A stretch of DNA of 64,000 nucleotides from Chitinophaga pinensis (lineage in GTDB: Bacteria; Bacteroidota; Bacteroidia; NS11-12g; UBA955), in the NCBI GenBank assembly GCA_945871905.1, contig CAMBXL010000003.1, forward strand, positions 1 to 64,000. Reading direction: 5' to 3'. Of this stretch, positions 45,597-54,064 are shown one piece after another. Under the pieces are notes generated by a model. It made no database searches. It was not told where the DNA came from and saw only the letters and a program-made list of their open reading frames with translations. A program made the translations under genes and the position numbers. Position 1 is the first letter of the stretch; every line of letters starts with the position of its first letter.

Positions 45597-46013
45597 TTAA
45601 TAGTGTTTTTTATCGTCCTCTATCGGTGCTAAACCATTTTTAACTCTGTAATCATTTATGGCAGACTTTATGGCATCTTCAGCCAATACACTGCAATGGA
45701 TTTTTACAGGAGGTAACGCCAATTCTTCAACAATATCCATGTTGTCGATTTTCAGTGCATCATCAACTGATTTACCTTTGAGCCATTCTGTTGCCAATGA
45801 AGAAGAGGCAATAGCGCTACCGCAACCAAATGTTTTGAATTTTGCATCTTTGATAATGCCTGTTACTTCGTCTACTTCTATTTGCAAACGCATAACATCA
45901 CCACACTCTGGTGCACCTACCAAACCCGTTCCAACTTCTTTTTTGTTTTTATCTAACGTTCCAATGTTTCTTGGATTGTTATAATGATCGATTACTTTTT
46001 CTGAATAAGCCAT
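45597..46013 (-). CDS. iscU: Fe-S cluster assembly scaffold
   Basis: Scaffold on which the cysteine desulfurase builds clusters. 138 residues: VIDHYNNPRNIGTLD, the three ligands Cys37 (GAPECGDVM), Cys64 (FGCGSAIASSS) and Cys107 (KIHCSVLAEDA), and the chaperone-recognition motif LPPVK. Typical IscU. It is separated from iscS by the four-helix-bundle gene. Confidence 0.97.
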   Translation of the reverse strand: MAYSEKVIDHYNNPRNIGTLDKNKKEVGTGLVGAPECGDVMRLQIEVDEVTGIIKDAKFKTFGCGSAIASSSLATEWLKGKSVDDALKIDNMDIVEELALPPVKIHCSVLAEDAIKSAINDYRVKNGLAPIEDDKKHY

Positions 46014-46020
46014 GATTTAT

Positions 46021-46518
46021 TTTTGATTTATGATTTTTGATTTATGATTTTAATAAATTAAAGTGATTAAATATTTATGATTTTTAATACCTTTATAATT
46101 TTTTATATTTTTAGATTTTCTTGAGTAGTGCTTTTGGTTTTTGACATTATCATTAATATTTCGTTGGTTTCTTTATGCAATTTTTCAAAGTCACTTTCGT
46201 TAATTTTTTTTGTTTCGTATAACAATTCCAACCAATATAATGCTTCATCTGCTTCTTCTATTACGACTGATATTTTTGATATGAAATCTGCTTTTGATTT
46301 ACCTCTTAAAGCTGAACGATAATTTGCACCTACATAAGTTACAGACTTGGTTAATTGCTTAACCAATACACTGGTAACATTTGAAAACTGAACATTCTCT
46401 AATACAGCTAATGCATTAATGGCCAATTGCTTGGTTCGGCTTTTCAAATTATCCGCAAATTCACTGTACATCTTTTATTATTTTAAAATCAAAATTCAAA
46501 AATCACAAAATCAAAAAT
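46021..46518. mobile_element. candidate inverted-repeat-flanked four-helix-bundle cassette
   Basis: The four-helix gene is bordered by similar AT-rich words in opposite orientation: ttttgatttatgatttttga at the left (46021-46050) and aaaatcaaaattcaaaaatc at the right (46485-46518), the complement of which reads ttttgattttgtgatttttg. The unit interrupts iscS-iscU. No transposase is present. Low-complexity convergence is an alternative. Confidence 0.4.
46103..46471 (-). CDS. four-helix-bundle protein (23S rRNA intervening-sequence family)
   Basis: A 122-residue all-helical protein; FADNLKSRTKQLAINALAVLENV, KQLTKSVTYVGANYRSALRGKSKADFISKISVVIEEADEALYWLELL and KINESDFEKLHKETNEILMIM match the family first described in 23S rRNA intervening sequences. 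Members occur widely in Bacteroidota between unrelated genes. The function is unknown; a role in binding nucleic acid has been suggested. It lies between iscS and iscU. Confidence 0.88.
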   Translation of the reverse strand: MYSEFADNLKSRTKQLAINALAVLENVQFSNVTSVLVKQLTKSVTYVGANYRSALRGKSKADFISKISVVIEEADEALYWLELLYETKKINESDFEKLHKETNEILMIMSKTKSTTQENLKI

Positions 46519-46519
46519 A

Positions 46520-47734
46520 TCAATGCTCCGCCCATTGAATAGATTTCAAATCAATCCCTTCCTTGAACATTTCCCACAACGGACTCATATCTCTCAACTT
46601 AATTACTGCTTCTTTTACGTGGTTTATCGCATATTCTACTTCCTCGTCGGTGGTAAACCTACTTAATCCAAATCGCAATGAAGAATGCGCTAACTCATCG
46701 TCTAAACCCAATGCTTTTAACACATAACTTGGTTCCAAACTAGCACTTGTACATGCTGAACCTGATGAAACGGCTATATTTTTAACACCCATTATCAATC
46801 CTTCTCCTTCAACATATTTGAATGACATATTGCTCACATGCGGCAATCTATGTTCTTTACTTCCATTGATGTATGACTCTTCAAGCACCAATAATTCTTT
46901 TTCTAAACGGTCTCTCATTTTAATGATACGTTCGGTGTCCACTTGCATTTCATTTTTACACAATTCGCAAGCTTTACCAAAGCCAACTATACCTGGTACA
47001 TTTAGCGTACCACTTCTCATTCCTCTTTCGTGACCACCGCCATCCATTTGAGCTGTAACCTTAACTCTTGGATTTTTTCTTCTTACATACAAGGCACCAA
47101 CTCCTTTAGGACCATACATTTTGTGACCTGTAAAACTCAACAAATCGATATTATCAGCAATTACGTCAACCATAATTTTACCAACTGCTTGGGTGGCATC
47201 GGTGTGAAACAAAACCCCTTTGGAATGACACAATGCCCCAATTTCTTTCATCGGTTGAATAACTCCAATTTCGTTATTGGCGTACATGATACTAACCAAA
47301 ATTGTATTGGGTTGTAACGCATCCTCAACTTGCTTTACTGTAATTAAACCTTGTTCGTTGGTTTTTAAGTAGGTAACCTTAGCTCCTAATTTTTCAATGT
47401 GTTTACAAGCATCCAATACCGCTTTGTGTTCAGTTTCAACGGTAATGATATGTTGACCCTTAGCCGCATACATTTCGAACACGCCTTTAATAGCTAAGTT
47501 GTTAGATTCTGTAGCACCACTGGTAAAAATAATTTCTTTTTCATCCGCATTAATAAGGGCAGCCACTTGCTCTCTTGCGTAGTCAACAGCCTCTTCAGCT
47601 TTCCATCCAAATGGATGATTTCTGCTCGCTGCATTTCCGAATATTTCGGTAAAATATGGCATCATAGCTTCCAAAACCCTAGGATCCATGGGAGTGGTAG
47701 CATTATTATCTAGGTAGATAGGAAGTTTTAACAT
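46520..47734 (-). CDS. iscS: cysteine desulfurase
   Basis: PLP enzyme that takes sulfur from cysteine for Fe-S clusters and tRNA thiolation. 404 residues: [53 protein letters not shown] Lys205 ([11 protein letters not shown]), and the catalytic Cys328 in [14 protein letters not shown], on the flexible loop typical of IscS (group I). First gene of the isc cluster; TATTTTTG promoter box 28 bases upstream. Confidence 0.97.
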   Translation of the reverse strand: MLKLPIYLDNNATTPMDPRVLEAMMPYFTEIFGNAASRNHPFGWKAEEAVDYAREQVAALINADEKEIIFTSGATESNNLAIKGVFEMYAAKGQHIITVETEHKAVLDACKHIEKLGAKVTYLKTNEQGLITVKQVEDALQPNTILVSIMYANNEIGVIQPMKEIGALCHSKGVLFHTDATQAVGKIMVDVIADNIDLLSFTGHKMYGPKGVGALYVRRKNPRVKVTAQMDGGGHERGMRSGTLNVPGIVGFGKACELCKNEMQVDTERIIKMRDRLEKELLVLEESYINGSKEHRLPHVSNMSFKYVEGEGLIMGVKNIAVSSGSACTSASLEPSYVLKALGLDDELAHSSLRFGLSRFTTDEEVEYAINHVKEAVIKLRDMSPLWEMFKEGIDLKSIQWAEH

Positions 47735-47762
47735 AATTCTTATTTAGACTAATTCTATTGTG

Positions 47763-47770
47763 CAAAAATA
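47763..47770 (-). promoter_or_regulatory. -7 promoter element of the isc operon
   Basis: Minus strand TATTTTTG, an exact TAnnTTTG match, 28 bases before the iscS ATG. No IscR-like regulator gene is present. Confidence 0.6.
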
Positions 47771-47954
47771 ATGATATTTATCAGTTTTTTTACAATTTTC
47801 GATTAAAAAGATAACAAGCTGAATAAGAAAATGTTTGAAAATAGCCGTTTTTATGGGCAATAAATACTATTAATCCATAAATTCAAACCATTACTATTCT
47901 ACTTTTCTCTTTGGCTATTAGCAAAATAACTTAAACTTCTGCAAACAATCAATT

Positions 47955-48845
47955 CTAAAAAGTAAACTCTTTCATTGTTAAGCCCATTGCACCGAAAATA
48001 CCATAACCATTGATTATGTTGTTAGAAATAGGGGTCGGTTCGGCAAATGGATCAAACTCATTGTACTGTTGTAAATTAAATCTTCTCAAATATTCAAAGG
48101 TTGTTTTAGAGCAATTTGCAATACTTACTTCCATTTTGTTTTGTACACTTTGAATTCCATAAGCATATTCAATTGATTCTCTTCTTATACTAATTTGATT
48201 AATTTTCTGACCATTCGTTTTTATATACAACTTATTGTCGAAGTGTTCATATTCTAATGTTGCATTATTTAACTTCAAGCCAGTAAGGTCTTCATAAAAA
48301 TAAGAAGCACCATTGGTATCAATATCTACCGGTCTGTTGAATTCCAAAATAATGTAATCATTGTTTTGGTGTGTATTACTTAATATCAAGTCCATGTCTA
48401 AAGTTAAAGCACTAGAAAAGTCATAATTCTTAACTATTTTGCTTGATTTAACATCTACAATGTCTATAATTTCTGGCATGATGTCTTCTCCAGAAACTTT
48501 TGCAAAACCAGGAAAAAAGGCTTCAAAACGGTATTTAAAATTGGGTTTTGGGACAATTGCACTTTCTAAAAAAGTGTTATTATTAACTGTTCTAAAGCCA
48601 AAAGAATCAACCATCACTTCATTTTCAAATAATTTTACGAACGCCCTTGGGTGAACCAACTGCTTGAATGGAGCATTGTCCAATGGTGATAAACTTTTAG
48701 ATAGCATAAAATTAAAACCATTACTTTGTCCGAAAATGCAATTGGACACCAACAAACTTTTATGAGTTGGGTAATCTTCTATTTTCTCTGTTTTTTCGCA
48801 GGAAGAAAACACTAAAACAACTAGAATTATAACTAAATATCTCAT
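47955..48845 (-). CDS. DUF4249 lipoprotein
   Basis: A 296-residue exported lipoprotein: VFSSCEKTE (Cys16), then LLVSNCIFGQSNGFNFMLSKSLSPLD, VKLFENEVMVDSFGF and FRYRFEAFFPGFAKVSGED-like beta strands. This matches DUF4249, which is almost always encoded next to a TonB-dependent receptor, as here (the receptor stop is four bases from this ATG). It may act as a surface partner of the receptor. Start set at the lipoprotein ATG at 48845. Confidence 0.88.
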   Translation of the reverse strand: MRYLVIILVVLVFSSCEKTEKIEDYPTHKSLLVSNCIFGQSNGFNFMLSKSLSPLDNAPFKQLVHPRAFVKLFENEVMVDSFGFRTVNNNTFLESAIVPKPNFKYRFEAFFPGFAKVSGEDIMPEIIDIVDVKSSKIVKNYDFSSALTLDMDLILSNTHQNNDYIILEFNRPVDIDTNGASYFYEDLTGLKLNNATLEYEHFDNKLYIKTNGQKINQISIRRESIEYAYGIQSVQNKMEVSIANCSKTTFEYLRRFNLQQYNEFDPFAEPTPISNNIINGYGIFGAMGLTMKEFTF

Positions 48846-48849
48846 ATTT

Positions 48850-51219
48850 TTAAAATTTAAAACCAAGGTTAACGGATGGTAAAATCGGGAACAAACCCAC
48901 TCTGGTTATTTGCTTATTCCCTTTAAAATCTGTGCCTATTCTGTAATAAAATGGATTTATTCTGCTGTAGGCATTATACACACTAAAATTCAAATCTATC
49001 ATCCCCCATTTTTTCTTGTAATGTCGGGTAACACTTAAATCTAAACGGTGATAATCGGCAAATCGAAAATTATTTCTACCGGAATAGGTATAAACAGTGC
49101 CATAACCAAGACCAGAACCTGCCAAACCACCAATAACTGCTCCAGGATAAGCCCCTGTTGGCATGGTAAGTGCATTGCCTGTTCTGTATACCCAAACTAA
49201 TCCGTAGTCCCATTTTTCATTTTCCTTGTAATTTAGAACAAATGAAAAATCATGTCTGCTATCGTATTTGTAATAAAACTCTTTTCCAAAGTTTAATTCA
49301 GGAATGGTGCGTTTTACCCACGAAAGCGTGTAACCAATCCATCCTGTAAAATTCCCTGATTTTCTTTGTGCTAAAAACTCAAATCCGTAGGCTTCGCCAT
49401 TACCCACAGCCACTTTATTCTCCCACGAATTATTGACATTCAAAAAGGAAGCCCCTTCCTTGAACTCAATTACATTTTTCATTGTTTTATAATAGGTTTC
49501 AAACGTAAACTCATACTTCCCTATGGTTTTGGCAACTCCCATTGCTACTTGGTTCGACCGCATAGGTTTTATTAAATTGGTTGCAGGAACCCACAAATCA
49601 TTCGGTAAACCAATGGTATTATTAGTTAGTAAATGAATATTTTGAGACATGTTGGCAAACGAACCTTTTAATGACAGTGATTTATTGATGAGATAGCGAA
49701 CTGCCATTCGGGGTTGTATCGTTGGAAAAAAACTCTTTTTGTAGTTGTAAAGATTAAAATGCAAACCATAATTCACTTTGAATCGGGTCGACCAATCGTA
49801 ATCATCTTCCACATAAGCACTCATTTCCAATGAATTTGTTCTACCACTTCCAAAGGCAGTATCTATACTTCGCTCTCCTGTCTTTCTGTACACAACTTTA
49901 CTTTGCCCCGGCACAAACTGATGGTGAATGGCCGATAAACCAAATCTTAGGTAATGTCTTCCTTGGTTGTACTCAGCATCGCTTTTCAGTGTAATGTCAT
50001 TTATGCGACTCCCAAATCCATTGAAATTGTATTGTTCTGTTAAACCAGTATCGGTTTGTTCACTGTTGGATATTGACTCATCTATTTCATAAAAATATTT
50101 AGTCAGGTTGAGCTGTGTATTTATAAATAAATTTTTATTGACAATTTGGTTAAACTTAAGCGTTGCCAATTGATTCCCCCATTGATTACGCGCCAAACTT
50201 TGTTCTTTAATTACATTACCATCATACAAATAAGAATAGGGTTTATTTTCTTGATAAAACTTATCGATACCGTTGTAAAAACTTAAATACAATCTGTTTT
50301 TGGAATTCAATTTCCAATTTAATTTTGCATTAAAATCGGAGAAAAAATACCCTTGATTGAAGTTGGGATTCCCTGAACTTGCTTTCAATATGGGTTGTAA
50401 TATTAAATCCAAATAAGTTCGACGTGCTGACACCATAAAAGACACTTTGTCTTTGACGATAGGACCTTCAAATGTGAATTTACTTGCCAATGCACCTATA
50501 CTACCCTCTCCCTTAAATTTTTTCATATTGCCATCTTTCATGGTGATGTCCAAAACACTGCTTAATCGTCCGCCATATCTTGCAGGAAAACCCCCTTTTA
50601 GCAATTGCACATTGTTGATGGCATCGGTATTAAAAACCGAGAAAAAACCGAATAAATGTGAAGGATTGTAAACCATAGCCCCATCCAATAGGATTAAATT
50701 TTGGTCGGCCCCACCACCTCTTACATACAAACCTGAACTTCCCTCAGAACCTCCTTTTATACCCGGCATCAGTTGTATGGCTTTTATCAAATCTGTTTCC
50801 CCCATAAACCGTGGTAACATCTTTATTTGATTTGATGAAATATTGATGGTGCTCATCTGCACATCTTCCACCATTTTTGATTCTTTCTTTAATTTAAAGG
50901 TCACATTATCAAACATCACGCCTTCCTGAACTACAGGAATGGTGATAGGCATAGGCGTATTTTTATTAATAGAAATATATGTTTGTTTATATCCAATGTG
51001 TGAAATACTTAAAATAACGGTATCCTTATTGGCTTTCAGACTAAAATAACCATAATTGTTGCTAATAGTCCCTGAATTTCCATTGAGGATTTTAACATTC
51101 GTTCCTATTAACTTCTCCAATGAGCTAGAATCTTGAACATAGCCGTATATGATATATTGAGACTTTAAATGAGATACAACAAAAAAACAAAACACGAAAA
51201 CAATAAAATGTTTGAACAT
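48850..51219 (-). CDS. TonB-dependent outer membrane receptor
   Basis: Outer-membrane transporter of 789 residues with signal peptide (ends HLKSQ), a carboxypeptidase-like regulatory domain (about 22-100, VQDSSSLEKLIGTNVKILNGNSGTISNNYGYFSL), a plug domain (about 115-235, LPRFMGETDLIKAIQLMPGIKGGSEGSSGLYVRGGGADQNLILLDG), and a 22-strand barrel ending LPSVNLGFKF. The substrate is unknown. The DUF4249 partner gene follows immediately. Confidence 0.94.
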   Translation of the reverse strand: MFKHFIVFVFCFFVVSHLKSQYIIYGYVQDSSSLEKLIGTNVKILNGNSGTISNNYGYFSLKANKDTVILSISHIGYKQTYISINKNTPMPITIPVVQEGVMFDNVTFKLKKESKMVEDVQMSTINISSNQIKMLPRFMGETDLIKAIQLMPGIKGGSEGSSGLYVRGGGADQNLILLDGAMVYNPSHLFGFFSVFNTDAINNVQLLKGGFPARYGGRLSSVLDITMKDGNMKKFKGEGSIGALASKFTFEGPIVKDKVSFMVSARRTYLDLILQPILKASSGNPNFNQGYFFSDFNAKLNWKLNSKNRLYLSFYNGIDKFYQENKPYSYLYDGNVIKEQSLARNQWGNQLATLKFNQIVNKNLFINTQLNLTKYFYEIDESISNSEQTDTGLTEQYNFNGFGSRINDITLKSDAEYNQGRHYLRFGLSAIHHQFVPGQSKVVYRKTGERSIDTAFGSGRTNSLEMSAYVEDDYDWSTRFKVNYGLHFNLYNYKKSFFPTIQPRMAVRYLINKSLSLKGSFANMSQNIHLLTNNTIGLPNDLWVPATNLIKPMRSNQVAMGVAKTIGKYEFTFETYYKTMKNVIEFKEGASFLNVNNSWENKVAVGNGEAYGFEFLAQRKSGNFTGWIGYTLSWVKRTIPELNFGKEFYYKYDSRHDFSFVLNYKENEKWDYGLVWVYRTGNALTMPTGAYPGAVIGGLAGSGLGYGTVYTYSGRNNFRFADYHRLDLSVTRHYKKKWGMIDLNFSVYNAYSRINPFYYRIGTDFKGNKQITRVGLFPILPSVNLGFKF

Positions 51220-51257
51220 AGATTTTTTACAAACGCAAATAAAACGAAATTATTACA

Positions 51258-51265
51258 TACTTTTG
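51258..51265 (+). promoter_or_regulatory. -7 promoter element of mce
   Basis: TACTTTTG, an exact TAnnTTTG match, 15 bases before the ATG. Confidence 0.6.
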
Positions 51266-51280
51266 TCTTTATATTTTTAA

Positions 51281-51685
51281 ATGAATAAAATTGAACATAT
51301 TGGCATAGCGGTTAAAGACATTGAAGCGTCTAATCTATTATTTTCCAAACTTTTAAATACGCAACCTTATAAAACCGAAGAAGTGGAAAGTGAAGGCGTT
51401 ATTACCAGTTTTTTTATGGTTGGTGACACTAAAATTGAATTACTTCAAGCTACAAAACCTGAAAGTGCCATTGCCAAATTTATTGAAAAAAAAGGCGAGG
51501 GTATTCACCACATTGCTTTTGGCGTTGATGATGCCGCTGAGGAAATTAAACGTTTGAAAATAGAAGGCATAGAAATGATACACGAGGCTACTAAAAACGG
51601 CGCCGATAATAAATCAATTGCCTTTGCACACCCCAAAAGCACCAATGGTGTTTTAATAGAAGTTTGTTCGGATATTAAACAATAA
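51281..51685 (+). CDS. mce: methylmalonyl-CoA epimerase
   Basis: Glyoxalase-fold enzyme converting (S)- and (R)-methylmalonyl-CoA in propionyl-CoA use. 134 residues: IEHIGIAVKDIEASNLLFSKLLN, IELLQATKPESAIAKFIEKKGEGIHHIAFGVDD, and the C-terminal HPKSTNGVLIEVCS. The metal ligands (His6, Gln55-like, His81, Glu127-like) are in place. Motifs are those of MCE rather than generic glyoxalase I. No mutase genes in view. Confidence 0.93.
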   Translation: MNKIEHIGIAVKDIEASNLLFSKLLNTQPYKTEEVESEGVITSFFMVGDTKIELLQATKPESAIAKFIEKKGEGIHHIAFGVDDAAEEIKRLKIEGIEMIHEATKNGADNKSIAFAHPKSTNGVLIEVCSDIKQ

Positions 51686-51690
51686 GGCAC

Positions 51691-51698
51691 TAAATTTG
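51691..51698 (+). promoter_or_regulatory. -7 promoter element of the WG-repeat gene
   Basis: TAAATTTG, an exact TAnnTTTG match, 23 bases before the ATG at 51722, within the short mce-WG spacer. Confidence 0.55.
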
Positions 51699-51721
51699 TA
51701 ATTAATGTGTCTATTAAGCTC

Positions 51722-52864
51722 ATGAAAAATATTCTACTTTATATCATTTGTTCTTTTTCCCTCACTGCATCTTGGGCTCAACTTATTCCATACAGGGTCA
51801 ATGATAAATGGGGTTACAGTGACACTTCTGGCAAAATTATCATTGAACCACAATACGAAGAAACTGAATTTTTTACCGAGGATTTTGCTTTCATAAAAAT
51901 TGACACTCTTTTTTACGGCATCAACTCTACAGGCAAAATAATAACAGAAGCTTATCGTTTTCATGGAGAATTTAGCGAAGGCCTTTGTCATGTTCAAAAC
52001 ACCAAATTCAAATCCTTTTACATAAACACTTTGGGTCTGTCCGTTTTCAACAAAACTTACGATGCCTTGGAGAGTTTTTCGGAGGGTTTAGCAGTTGTTT
52101 CTGTAAACAAAAAACTGGGCATTATTAATCGAAATGGCGATTGGGTTAGACCTCCTAATTTTGACACTAGTTCCCAAAAATTTCAGTCTGGTTTTTTGTT
52201 GGGTATAAGCAAGGGCAAATACTTTTACATAGACAAACAAGGCAAAACATTATCTTTACCTGATAGCATCATTCCTGCGGGTATTTTCTCGGAGGGAATA
52301 GCGCCAGTTTATGTAAAAACCAGAAGCAAAATTGCTCCTTATGGATTAACCTACGTCCTGCAATTTATAGACAGTAGCGGTCAAGTCATTATGCGTGATT
52401 TTATTAACGACAGTATTGATTATTCCGAATACATTACCATTGAAAAAGAATTCAGAGATGGTAAATGTGTGATTAAAAACAGAAATGACATAGGTTGGGA
52501 TTATTACTTCCTCGACAGACAAAAACGATTTTCTCCCTTATTTTCTTATGCCAAACACATAGGTGATTCATTGTATTTGGGTATTTTGGGAATGTATATG
52601 CCTGATTTAAGAATTATGGATAAAAACTTTTATGTGATGGGGCAATTCCAAACCAAACCTACCCAAGTGGGTGAAATAGGCAATGGCCTGATTCCCGTTA
52701 GAGACAAGGAAGGAAAATGGGGCTACATGAACTCTAATTGCAGACTTTTAATACCCCACCGTTACGACGGGGCTTCTGCCTTTAAAAATGGCTATGCCAT
52801 GATTATTTTAAACCAAAAACGTGGTGTCATTAACACCCAAGGGAAACATTTTTTTAAAGATTAA
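51722..52864 (+). CDS. WG-repeat protein, exported
   Basis: A 380-residue protein with signal peptide ending TASWAQ and about five WG/FxEG repeats spread along its length (DKWGYSDTSGKIIIEPQYEE, FSEGLCHVQNTKFKSFYINTLG, FSEGLAVVSVNKKLGIINRNGDWV, EGKWGYMNSNCRLLIPHRYDGA, KRGVINTQGKHFF). WG repeats form beta-meander solenoids that bind other proteins. Function unknown. The start was moved from an in-frame GTG to the ATG at 51722. folA follows two bases later. Confidence 0.88.
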   Translation: MKNILLYIICSFSLTASWAQLIPYRVNDKWGYSDTSGKIIIEPQYEETEFFTEDFAFIKIDTLFYGINSTGKIITEAYRFHGEFSEGLCHVQNTKFKSFYINTLGLSVFNKTYDALESFSEGLAVVSVNKKLGIINRNGDWVRPPNFDTSSQKFQSGFLLGISKGKYFYIDKQGKTLSLPDSIIPAGIFSEGIAPVYVKTRSKIAPYGLTYVLQFIDSSGQVIMRDFINDSIDYSEYITIEKEFRDGKCVIKNRNDIGWDYYFLDRQKRFSPLFSYAKHIGDSLYLGILGMYMPDLRIMDKNFYVMGQFQTKPTQVGEIGNGLIPVRDKEGKWGYMNSNCRLLIPHRYDGASAFKNGYAMIILNQKRGVINTQGKHFFKD

Positions 52865-52866
52865 CT

Positions 52867-53364
52867 ATGAAAATATCGCTTATAGCTGCCATCGACAAAC
52901 ACTTTGCCATAGGGGCAGCCAACCAATTGATGTGGCACTTACCCGATGATTTTAAATGGTTTGTAAAACATACCAAAGGCAAACCCATGTTGATGGGCCG
53001 AAACACCATGAACTCTCTAGGTAAGCCCTTGCCTAAGCGTTTGAATTTGGTTATTTCTTCCAAAAACGAAGACATCATTGATGGTTTTGTGCATGTTTTT
53101 TCTATCGAAGAGGCCATAAAAGCACTTCCTGAAAACACCGAAGAATTGATGATTATTGGCGGTGGACAAGTGTATCGTGAATTGATTCAAATAGCCGATT
53201 GTTTATACATTACTATTGTGAACCACGTGTTTGACAATGCAGACACGTTTTTCCCTGAGTGGAACCCCGAGGAATGGCAACAATCCTTCTCGGAACATCA
53301 CCCGAAAGACGAAAAACATTTGTATGATTTTGAGTTTGTTGTCTTAGACAAGATAAAACGATAA
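52867..53364 (+). CDS. folA: dihydrofolate reductase
   Basis: Reduces dihydrofolate with NADPH for thymidylate and purine synthesis. 165 residues: ISLIAAIDKHFAIGAANQLMWHLPDDFKWFVKHTKGKPMLMGRNT, with catalytic Asp28 aligned to E. coli Asp27, and IIGGGQVYRELIQIADCLYIT. Two bases after the WG gene, so translationally close. Confidence 0.96.
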   Translation: MKISLIAAIDKHFAIGAANQLMWHLPDDFKWFVKHTKGKPMLMGRNTMNSLGKPLPKRLNLVISSKNEDIIDGFVHVFSIEEAIKALPENTEELMIIGGGQVYRELIQIADCLYITIVNHVFDNADTFFPEWNPEEWQQSFSEHHPKDEKHLYDFEFVVLDKIKR

Positions 53365-53380
53365 TACGTTTACAATCTAA

Positions 53381-54055
53381 CTATTTTTCGAATAAATGGT
53401 AGTTGATAGTAAACAAGGCTGAACGAACAATAGCCCCATTTATACCCGATGTATTATTGTTATTGTTGTTAGTTAAGTCAGTAAATTTATTTTTATAAAA
53501 ATAAATCGAGAAGTTGGTTTCTATCCCTATTGACAATTGTGATTTTGGTCTGTATTTAAATCCAAATGAGGGCATAATTCCGATTCTGTTTGACACATTA
53601 TTGTAGGACCTTTCTAAATAGGTTCCTCTAAACCCTCCCCAATCAGCAAAAACTCCCTCTGACGAAGATTTTGCATAAAAAAGGTCACCAGCAGCATAAG
53701 GGGATAATTTACTTGGAAAAAATACTTTTTCAATCCCCACCCTAAGAGTTGTTAACTTATATGTGCCACTGTCTTTACTTCCATAGGTATTTCCGACAAC
53801 ATTAAACTCAAAAGGCCCTCTGTTATGATTAACACCTGCTCTAATTATGAATTTTGGGAAATGTTTTTTGACCATAAACCCATTGAAAATTGTTTTACTT
53901 AAAGGGTATTCAAACATGATGTTTGAAGTAAGCCCAATTTCGTATTGCGGAAAAAAAATGCCCGAATCCGCGCTACACATACACATTTTACTTTGTGCTT
54001 TTATTGGATTTGTAACGACTAAAAAAGCGGCAATTATAAGTAGTTTTATTTTCAT
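53381..54055 (-). CDS. outer membrane beta-barrel protein, unknown
   Basis: A 224-residue exported protein: signal peptide (ends NPIKAQS), then short alternating strands ending in an aromatic residue (FTINYHLFEK), the layout of an eight-strand barrel. It starts nine bases after the beta-helix lipoprotein stop. No family beyond outer-membrane barrel is recognised. Convergent with folA, 16 bases apart. Confidence 0.72.
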   Translation of the reverse strand: MKIKLLIIAAFLVVTNPIKAQSKMCMCSADSGIFFPQYEIGLTSNIMFEYPLSKTIFNGFMVKKHFPKFIIRAGVNHNRGPFEFNVVGNTYGSKDSGTYKLTTLRVGIEKVFFPSKLSPYAAGDLFYAKSSSEGVFADWGGFRGTYLERSYNNVSNRIGIMPSFGFKYRPKSQLSIGIETNFSIYFYKNKFTDLTNNNNNNTSGINGAIVRSALFTINYHLFEK

Positions 54056-54064
54056 CTTTAAATA

